Position numbers and translations under genes: made by a program. A model generated the notes under the pieces. It did not search any database and was not told the DNA's origin. It saw only the letters and a program-made list of their open reading frames with translations. From positions 1-11,847 of the forward strand of contig CAZSQB010000028.1 in the NCBI GenBank assembly GCA_964608945.1: a stretch of 11,847 nucleotides of DNA, written 5' to 3'. This document shows positions 1 to 5,125 of this stretch, piece by piece. Each line of letters begins with the position of its first letter. Position 1 is the stretch's first letter. Source of the stretch: CAYWEP01 sp964608945. Its GTDB lineage: Bacteria > Patescibacteriota > Microgenomatia > Levybacterales > UBA12049.

Positions 1-70
1 GGATACTAAGATATTAGGTGAAGGGTACTTTACTTAATATCTCAATATCTTAATTGCTTAATATCTTGTG
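1..70. repeat. AT-rich spacer with repeated AATATCTT units
   Basis: The 70 bases downstream of the L35 gene contain three direct copies of a TTAATATCT-like unit (about 33-42, 42-53 and 57-67) and one inverted copy, AAGATATTAG (8-17). The inverted copy could pair with any of the direct ones. No start codon or coding signal is visible on the minus strand here, so the rplT gene that usually follows rpmI does not begin within this stretch. It may be a weak transcription end or a small intergenic repeat; the sequence alone does not decide. Confidence 0.5.
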
Positions 71-268
71 TTATGCTGCTCCCAGCATTTTCTTTATCTT
101 TTTCGCAAAAAGTCCTGTCATCACAGCTGGTTCTTTTTGTCGTCGAATTCGCCGCTTTGACTTGTGCAATTTTAAATGACTCCCATATTGATGACCAAAC
201 ATCACCTTTCCAGTTTTGGTGACTTTAAACCGTCTGGCCACTGATCTCTTTATTTTTAGTTTCGGCAT
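71..268 (-). CDS. rpmI: 50S ribosomal protein L35
   Basis: A 65-residue, very basic protein of normal length for bacterial L35, a structural protein of the large ribosomal subunit. It begins MPKLKIKRSVARRFKVTKTGK, matching the conserved L35 N-terminus (K-K-T/S-x-x-x-x-A-x-K-R-F-x-x-T-x-x-G-K), and has the later basic HKSKRR block. The ATG is supported by a good Shine-Dalgarno sequence, GAAAGGA (284-278), nine bases upstream. The start lies inside the 3' end of infC, with the reading frames overlapping by 44 bases, so translation is probably coupled. The infC-rpmI order is the classic bacterial arrangement. In many bacteria this operon is autoregulated by L20, but no such site could be identified here. 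Confidence 0.96.
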   Translation of the reverse strand: MPKLKIKRSVARRFKVTKTGKVMFGHQYGSHLKLHKSKRRIRRQKEPAVMTGLFAKKIKKMLGAA

Positions 269-815
269 GTGATTTTTTCCTTTCTACCGCGATAAGGCCA
301 ACCAATTGATTCCCTTCAAAATGCGGTTCCCGTTCAATCTTTGATACATCATTCACAGCGTCTATAAGTTTTCGCATAACATCATGTCCAAACTCAGGAT
401 GCGTTATCTGGCGCCCTCGAAATTTCAAAACGATTCGTACTTTGTCGCCATCCTCCAAAAATTCTCGAGCCCTTTTTATCATGACCTGTAAGTCATGTTC
501 TGAGATAAATGGACTCAATCTCACTTCTTTCGTCTCAGAAACCTTAGCTTTTCTCTTCTCTTCCCGCTTCTTCTTTTCTTCCTGATACAAAAATTTCTTA
601 AAATCGATTATTTTTGCAACCGGCGGCTTTGCCATCGGCGCTATCTCTACCAAATCCCATCCCAACTCTCGTGCTTGTCGAAGCGCTTCAAATTTTGACA
701 ACAGCCCAATTTGTTTCCCTTCATCATCCAGAACACGAAGCTGAGATGCGAAGATGCGCTCATTCGTCCGATAAAACTTTCTCTGCTCAGGTTTTCTTTT
801 ATGTCTTTTTATCAA
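225..815 (-). CDS. infC: Translation initiation factor IF-3
   Basis: IF3 binds the 30S subunit, prevents premature joining of 50S and proofreads the initiator tRNA and start codon. The 196-residue product has the N-terminal domain (about residues 14-83; YRTNERI, then LVEIAPMAKPPVAKIIDFKKF), a lysine/glutamate-rich linker (about 77-92; EEKKKREEKRKAK) and the C-terminal domain (about 95-180; KEVRLSPFISEHDL, then VRIVLKFRGRQITHPEFG). Length is slightly above typical because of a tail of about 16 residues, HAETKNKEISGQTV at its end, which overlaps the rpmI start. The best start is TTG at 815, since there is no ATG before the conserved YRTNERI. Rare start codons are well known for infC, where IF3 discriminates against its own start. 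The start overlaps the end of thrS by 17 bases, and no clear Shine-Dalgarno precedes it. Confidence 0.95.
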   Translation of the reverse strand: MIKRHKRKPEQRKFYRTNERIFASQLRVLDDEGKQIGLLSKFEALRQARELGWDLVEIAPMAKPPVAKIIDFKKFLYQEEKKKREEKRKAKVSETKEVRLSPFISEHDLQVMIKRAREFLEDGDKVRIVLKFRGRQITHPEFGHDVMRKLIDAVNDVSKIEREPHFEGNQLVGLIAVERKKSHAETKNKEISGQTV

Positions 816-2217
816 TGTGTTCTTTTAACTGGTGTAAAAATTGAGAAATGTCAACTTTACCAAGATCATTTCCGCTTCTTTCACGAACAGAAATAGCCTT
901 TTCGACTATTTCCTTGTCCCCTATTATACCCATAAAGGGCACTTTTTGTAAAGTAGCCTCGCGAATTTTGTTTTGTAGCGTCCCTTGTCGGTCATTAAGC
1001 TCCGATCTGATCCCGGCGGCTATCAGTTGCTCGTGAACTCCTCTTGCGTACTCGTTGTGCCTATCGGCAATCGGCAAGAGCACAACCTGCACTGGCGCAA
1101 GCCAAGCAGGAAATGCGCCTTGATAATGTTCGGTCAATATGCCAATAAATCGCTCAAAAGAGCCAAAAATTGCTCGATGAATCATAACCGGACGTTTTTC
1201 TTTTCCGTCTGTATCAATATAAACGAGTTTAAACGCTTCTGGTTGGTGAAAATCCAATTGAACAGTTGCTAGCTGCCACTCGCGTCCGAGTGAATCCTTA
1301 ATATGTACGTCAACCTTTGGTCCGTAAAATGCACCATCACCCTTTTTGTCACCGGCTTTAATTTCTTTCTTTTTAAGAACCAAAGCGAGGTCTTTTTCCG
1401 CTTTATCCCACCCTTCATCGCTCCCAGCTCTCGTTTCAGGTCTTGTTGCGAATCTAAATTCATACTCAAAGCCAAAATTTCCGTAAAACTGAATCATCAT
1501 ATCTAAGATTGCAGAAACTTCTTTAAATATCTGATCTTCGGTCGCATAAATATGCGCATCATCCATAGTGAGCTGTCTGACTCGTAAGAGTCCATTTACC
1601 TCGCCTGATTTTTCCCTTCTATGCAGTCTACCTATTTCTGAGAATCGTAGAGGAAGTTCTTTGTAGCTTCTTGTTCTAAATCTATAGAGCAGTGTTGATT
1701 CAGGGCAATTCATGGGTTTAAGTGAATAGTTAGTAGGTAGTTCAATGGAATATACAAGCCCTTCTTTTTGTTGTCTTGCGTTGACGATAGGCACGTTCAG
1801 TTTTTCGCCATGATAATCGATAGTTACAATATTAGGAGTAGCAGTTTCTAGGATCTTCTCTTGTAACGCTGAGTTATTTTTAATATGCATTTCGACTAGC
1901 TGTTTGATTTCTTCAATTTCTTCTGGCTCCCATAAGGACAGATTGTACATATTGTGTTCGCCAAATTTTTCCCAGTGGCCTGACTCTTTAAATAGCTGGC
2001 TTTTCACCATGATTGGTGTAGATGTTTCAAGATAGCCTGCTTTTTGGGTAAGTTCGCGGATGTATTTTTCAAGCTCTTTAAATATAACCATTCCTTTGGG
2101 CAGCCAAAATGGAGCTCCCGGTGCGATGTCGTGTGTAAAAAACAACTCAAGTTCCTGACCAATCTGTTTATGGTCTTTTTTCTTGTTTTCCTCCTTTTGG
2201 CTATCCTTACTATTCAT
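799..2217 (-). CDS. thrS: Threonyl-tRNA synthetase, short form lacking TGS and editing domains
   Basis: This class II synthetase attaches threonine to tRNA-Thr. The 472-residue product starts at the catalytic core, whereas common bacterial ThrRS has about 640 residues with N-terminal TGS and editing domains. Motif 1 lies at about residues 34-70, motif 2 at about 191-215 (RFSEIGRLHRREKSGEVNG) and motif 3 at about 345-364 (MIHRAIFGSFERFIGILTEH). The three zinc/threonine-site ligands appear as C171 (MNCPES), H222 (DDAHIY) and H347, and an anticodon-binding domain fills about 375-472. Oddities are MNCPES instead of the usual MNCPGH and an extra segment of roughly 50-60 residues (about 95-155) before it. 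Only about 50 bases separate it from the upstream gene, so the missing N-terminus is not just a start-site error. A TATAGT -10 element lies nine bases before the ATG and there is no Shine-Dalgarno. Confidence 0.95.
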   Translation of the reverse strand: MNSKDSQKEENKKKDHKQIGQELELFFTHDIAPGAPFWLPKGMVIFKELEKYIRELTQKAGYLETSTPIMVKSQLFKESGHWEKFGEHNMYNLSLWEPEEIEEIKQLVEMHIKNNSALQEKILETATPNIVTIDYHGEKLNVPIVNARQQKEGLVYSIELPTNYSLKPMNCPESTLLYRFRTRSYKELPLRFSEIGRLHRREKSGEVNGLLRVRQLTMDDAHIYATEDQIFKEVSAILDMMIQFYGNFGFEYEFRFATRPETRAGSDEGWDKAEKDLALVLKKKEIKAGDKKGDGAFYGPKVDVHIKDSLGREWQLATVQLDFHQPEAFKLVYIDTDGKEKRPVMIHRAIFGSFERFIGILTEHYQGAFPAWLAPVQVVLLPIADRHNEYARGVHEQLIAAGIRSELNDRQGTLQNKIREATLQKVPFMGIIGDKEIVEKAISVRERSGNDLGKVDISQFLHQLKEHIDKKT

Positions 2218-2226
2218 AATAGTTGT

Positions 2227-2255
2227 ACTATAGCAAATTCACGATTGGTTATAAA
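2227..2255 (-). promoter_or_regulatory. Probable thrS promoter, near-leaderless
   Basis: A -10 element TATAGT (2232-2227) has a weak -35, TTTATA (2255-2250), with a 17-base spacer. Only nine bases separate the -10 from the thrS ATG, so a start about seven bases downstream gives an mRNA leader of two to three bases. No Shine-Dalgarno is present. Confidence 0.5.
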
Positions 2256-2269
2256 GCAGAAGTTGTTTC

Positions 2270-2602
2270 CTAGGAAGTTTTTGCAGTATGCTCAAGTGAG
2301 CTGACACGGTGAGAAAGGTTTTCAAATTCGTCACGGGTCACCATATTGGAAAGTATCTCTTTAGACAAGCCGATCAGGTCATCAGTACTTTGTGACACTT
2401 TACCAACTTCATTTCTTACTTTTTCTATATCAATCTTAGTTATTTCAGTGTTCGTTTCAACTCCATGAAGTCTGAGATTTACAAACTTTAGGTCACGCTT
2501 CATCTCGTGAATATCAACAGTTGCTTCTTCAATTCTGTTTGTCAGCCGATTTAGGCTATCAGTAAGTTTTTTATCTTTTTCGTCATTTTGTGCCTTGCTC
2601 AT
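2270..2602 (-). CDS. Small predicted coiled-coil protein
   Basis: A 110-residue, highly charged protein with no signal peptide or membrane segment. From about residue 10 to 105 it shows heptad-like spacing of hydrophobic residues, as in LTDSLNRLTNRIEEA and RDEFENLSHRVSSLE, suggesting a long helical coiled coil, possibly in two halves joined near residue 80. Nothing identifies a catalytic function. Such short coiled-coil proteins are common in small-genome bacteria and could be structural or a DNA- or membrane-associated adaptor, but that is inference. The ATG is preceded by AAGG at short spacing and by a good promoter (TTGACA, 17 bases, TAAAGT). The gene therefore probably has its own transcript, and the perfect inverted repeat at 2691-2721 lies just upstream of that promoter. 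Confidence 0.75.
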   Translation of the reverse strand: MSKAQNDEKDKKLTDSLNRLTNRIEEATVDIHEMKRDLKFVNLRLHGVETNTEITKIDIEKVRNEVGKVSQSTDDLIGLSKEILSNMVTRDEFENLSHRVSSLEHTAKTS

Positions 2603-2611
2603 AGTTACCTT

Positions 2612-2640
2612 ACTTTATATTTTGCGCCAGTCATTGTCAA
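2612..2640 (-). promoter_or_regulatory. Sigma-70-type promoter of the coiled-coil gene
   Basis: A perfect -35 TTGACA (2640-2635) is followed after 17 bases by TAAAGT (2617-2612), or after 15 bases by TATAAA (2619-2614). The ATG at 2602 is nine bases beyond the TAAAGT element, so the 5' leader would be only a few bases long. Confidence 0.6.
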
Positions 2641-2690
2641 CAGTACAAAAAAGATCGAATAAGATCAGGTTTATTGGCTCGTTTCTGTAT

Positions 2691-2721
2691 AAGGTCCGTC
2701 CTTAAAGCAAGGACGGACCTT
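2691..2721. repeat. Perfect 13-bp inverted repeat (hairpin)
   Basis: The arms AAGGTCCGTCCTT (2691-2703) and AAGGACGGACCTT (2709-2721) are exact reverse complements around a five-base loop. The hairpin lies in the 138-base gap after the HD-hydrolase gene and before the promoter of the coiled-coil gene. It could end the upstream transcript or protect its 3' end. It has no proper U-run on either strand, however, so it is not a textbook intrinsic terminator. A REP-like or other small dispersed palindrome is the alternative. Confidence 0.8.
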
Positions 2722-2740
2722 GAAAAACTTGAAAAAAGAG

Positions 2741-3316
2741 CTATAACCCTAGTTTCGGAGCGATGGCTTGCATAGATTTGAGGACAATTGCGATAAATTC
2801 TTGCAAAGGTATGCCGAGTTTCTCCTCACACATTAGTATCGGCTCGCGCACTGCGCCTTTGGCAAATGATTTCTCATTCATCCGTTTCATAATAAATTCA
2901 GGAGTTAAAGGCGACAATTTCTTTTCAGGGTGAACTAATGCAGCTGCAACAATAAGTCCAGTCAGTTGATCCGCGCACGTTATCCCCCAATCCATCGGCG
3001 ATTCAGGCATGGTTTTAGTGCTGTGATAATTGTGCGCACGTATTGCGTGAGCAATATCTTCTGGAATCGTATCTGGTTCGCGATCAAAAATAAGCATGCC
3101 GTGTTGGTCTAGTTTGTTTTCTTGCTGCGCAATCTCATAATCAATATCATGCAAAAGCCCAGTTATGCCCCAAATCTCCTCATCGCTAGCATTACCGTTT
3201 GGGTTTAGCCGTTTGTAAATCCCCTTCATCGCTTCTTCCGCAGCCAGCGAATGCTTGATGAGGTTTTTGTTATGCAAATGCTTAGTAAGTAGTTGATATG
3301 CCTTGTCGTGGGTCAT
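2741..3316 (-). CDS. HD-superfamily hydrolase
   Basis: A 191-residue cytoplasmic protein with metal-binding features of the HD superfamily: H22, the HD doublet H56-D57 in GLLHDIDYE, H72, H90 and the AHNYH cluster at 94-98, and a later aspartate D116 in CADQLTG. This matches the small predicted phosphohydrolases of the COG2316 type. HD proteins usually act on phosphate monoesters or diesters of nucleotides or similar substrates; the substrate here is unknown. The gene starts 26 bases after tRNA-Val ends, with no clear Shine-Dalgarno (TTACTTTTT before ATG), so it may be read on the same transcript as the tRNA and the HAD gene. A strong inverted repeat follows its stop codon by about 20 bases. 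Confidence 0.88.
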   Translation of the reverse strand: MTHDKAYQLLTKHLHNKNLIKHSLAAEEAMKGIYKRLNPNGNASDEEIWGITGLLHDIDYEIAQQENKLDQHGMLIFDREPDTIPEDIAHAIRAHNYHSTKTMPESPMDWGITCADQLTGLIVAAALVHPEKKLSPLTPEFIMKRMNEKSFAKGAVREPILMCEEKLGIPLQEFIAIVLKSMQAIAPKLGL

Positions 3317-3342
3317 AAAAAGTAAGTGACATGAATTTTAAG

Positions 3343-3414
3343 TGAGCCCAGATGGGATCGAACCATCGGCCTCTTCGATGTCAACGAAGCGCTCTACCGC
3401 TGAGCTATGGACTC
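3343..3414 (-). tRNA. tRNA-Val (anticodon GAC)
   Basis: The minus strand folds into a full cloverleaf. The acceptor arm is GAGTCCA with TGGGCTC (7 bp including one G-U). The D arm is GCTC-AGCGGTA-GAGC. The anticodon arm is CTTCG-TTGACAT-CGAAG with anticodon GAC (3382-3380). The variable loop is AGGCC, and the T arm is GATGG-TTCGATC-CCATC. The discriminator base is A. The terminal CCA is not encoded (CTT follows), so it must be added after transcription. It reads GUC, and GUU by wobble. It sits between a HAD hydrolase gene and an HD hydrolase gene with short spacers and no visible promoter of its own, so it is probably processed from a longer transcript. Confidence 0.97.
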
Positions 3415-3458
3415 GAAAGCAGCCTTGATTGTAACAAATTCGGCAAGTGAATACAATT

Positions 3459-4409
3459 TTACGAAGCCTTTCTTTCAAACACAGTTACACCGTTCCTCGG
3501 ATTCCAATCTTCTCTTTTCCATAACACTGGTGGCACGTAGACTTCGATTTGATCCTCGCGTATTGGGGGGAATTCTCCATGCACAACACGCACAATATCC
3601 CGCGCATCTGTAATAATATACGTTGGTTTAGGATCCCGTAGCTCAACCGTTTCCCATCCAGGACCACGCATAACTAGCACTGAATCCATTCCAACATTGC
3701 GCGCCGTTACAACATCTTCAAAATAGTCCCCAACCATAAGTGTTCTTTCCGTAGTGAAATCCTGTCCTTTCTGGCGGTAATCATTAAAAATATACTCTAC
3801 CGCTTGTATGTCTGGTTTCCGTTTTCCCGTAATATGGTAACTGTATAAATCTGCAGATAAGGTTGGAAATCCCCATTTTTCTAATTCGCTTTGAATGACT
3901 TCTCTGTTGCCTCCATTTGTCAACATAGCAACTTCAACGCCTTCTTCAATGAGCTTGCGAATGGATTGTGGCATATTGGGAATAGGGATATAGATATTCC
4001 TCATATACTCATCATATGCTGCCACTAATCTTGCGATAGCTTCAGCATCTACTCCTGCAAATTTACTTGCTAGAAATTTCTTATTCGATTGACCCGAAAG
4101 AGGAGTTTCTCCGATCTTTTTCTCTTGCGGGTTTTTACTCAATGCAGGTCGAGTCAAAGCCTCTTGATAGACCTCTTTTCCTAGATGAATACCAAGTGCA
4201 TCATGTGCGGCGTGATGGTAGGCACGGATAAGGCGAAGTTGGTGATCGGTCATTGTGCCGTGAAAATCCATGATAACAAGATCATAGCGAGGCTTTCTGA
4301 CTACTGGTTCAGTTTTTCCTATTTGTTCTATTGCCCCAGGAATAATGGCAGAAGAACTCTCCTGTCGCGGAAGTACTTCAAGCGGTGATACATGTACCAG
4401 TCGTTCCAT
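3459..4409 (-). CDS. HAD-superfamily hydrolase with altered motif I
   Basis: A 316-residue protein with a HAD phosphatase-like core at about residues 42-260. Motif I is DFHGT (nucleophile D48), motif II is LTNGG (T164), motif III is K198 in GKRKPD, and motif IV is GDYFED (D228 and D232). A helical cap of about 85 residues between motifs I and II fits the subfamily I layout seen in phosphoglycolate phosphatase-like enzymes. The second motif I aspartate, normally the general acid/base, is His50, so ordinary phosphatase activity is uncertain. The first 40 residues and last 50 or so (including VYVPPVLWKREDW) lie outside the standard fold. The gene begins two bases after the stop of the dipeptidase gene, with no clear Shine-Dalgarno, so it probably depends on re-initiation. 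The substrate is unknown. Confidence 0.88.
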   Translation of the reverse strand: MERLVHVSPLEVLPRQESSSAIIPGAIEQIGKTEPVVRKPRYDLVIMDFHGTMTDHQLRLIRAYHHAAHDALGIHLGKEVYQEALTRPALSKNPQEKKIGETPLSGQSNKKFLASKFAGVDAEAIARLVAAYDEYMRNIYIPIPNMPQSIRKLIEEGVEVAMLTNGGNREVIQSELEKWGFPTLSADLYSYHITGKRKPDIQAVEYIFNDYRQKGQDFTTERTLMVGDYFEDVVTARNVGMDSVLVMRGPGWETVELRDPKPTYIITDARDIVRVVHGEFPPIREDQIEVYVPPVLWKREDWNPRNGVTVFERKAS

Positions 4410-4411
4410 AA

Positions 4412-5125
4412 TTATTTGCTTGTATCAACCTTTCCGTAAAGCGCGTGTGGCTTCTGGTGATAAATTGCCCAGTATTGGTCGCCATAGGAGTAATGCCACC
4501 ATTCACTCGGGATATTGACAAAGCCAACATCAGTTAGCAAAGCAAACAGCAACATACGATTGGCTCTTTGCTGTCCTTTCACATCCTTAGAAAACGTATG
4601 AGATTTTGTATCAACTGAGTTGAGCGGGTTTCCCATGTTAAGCTCCACACCATTCACATCGGCTATGGTCAAATCGAAGGTTCCGCCAGAACTATGAGGT
4701 GGGGAGAGTTCAGGGTCTGCTATATACATAGTTGTCTCCTCCCATACCCTTTTCTCTGGCCAGCGAGGATATTTTTTCTTCATCTCGGAAAAAATACGGT
4801 CAAATTCCATTTTTTGAAACCATAAAGGTCGATATCCTTCAGAGACCTTAAATATATAGCCTCGTGGAAGAATTTTTGCAGCTTGCAAAAGGCGGATTGC
4901 CGCAGTTTCCCGTAGCAGAAGTTCCTGATCTATCTCCGCGATCTCCTTTGGCGGTTCGTAGAGGAGCTGTATTCCATGTTTTTTGAATAACTCCGGTACA
5001 GAAATTAACTGTTCTTTTGTGTCGTTGATTGGGTAACTTGTCGAGAGTTCTTCCCCAACAGAGTAACGTCTCCGCTCTGCAAGTGGTATGCTCCAGTATT
5101 CCTCAAGGGTGGATAGTATTTTCAT
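4412..5125 (-). CDS. D-Ala-D-Ala dipeptidase, VanX/DdpX family (M15)
   Basis: A 237-residue zinc dipeptidase-like protein. The family hydrolyses D-alanyl-D-alanine, either to recycle peptidoglycan precursors or, in VanX, to confer glycopeptide resistance. The diagnostic SxHxxGxxxD motif reads SPPHSSGGTFD with zinc ligands H144 and D151. The second motif, EWWHY, supplies the catalytic base E208 and third ligand H211. The substrate-binding SEGYRP motif (about 95-100) is also present. No signal peptide is seen, so it is probably cytoplasmic. Its ATG overlaps the TGA of the upstream DapF-fusion gene (ATGA), a sign of coupled translation. There are no vanH- or vanA-like neighbours, so cell-wall turnover or scavenging is more likely than antibiotic resistance; this is inference. 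Confidence 0.9.
   Translation of the reverse strand: MKILSTLEEYWSIPLAERRRYSVGEELSTSYPINDTKEQLISVPELFKKHGIQLLYEPPKEIAEIDQELLLRETAAIRLLQAAKILPRGYIFKVSEGYRPLWFQKMEFDRIFSEMKKKYPRWPEKRVWEETTMYIADPELSPPHSSGGTFDLTIADVNGVELNMGNPLNSVDTKSHTFSKDVKGQQRANRMLLFALLTDVGFVNIPSEWWHYSYGDQYWAIYHQKPHALYGKVDTSK

Noticed and set aside
985..1506. Plus-strand frames opposite thrS
   Set aside because: They are shadows of a well-supported synthetase gene and have no recognisable protein features.
2265..2274. Palindrome TTCCTAGGAA at the stop of the coiled-coil gene
   Set aside because: It has ten bases, no loop and no T-run. It overlaps the stop codon and may easily be chance.
4412..5125. Vancomycin-resistance cluster
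   Set aside because: The VanX-like gene has no vanH, vanA/B ligase or vanRS-like neighbours, so a resistance call is not supported.
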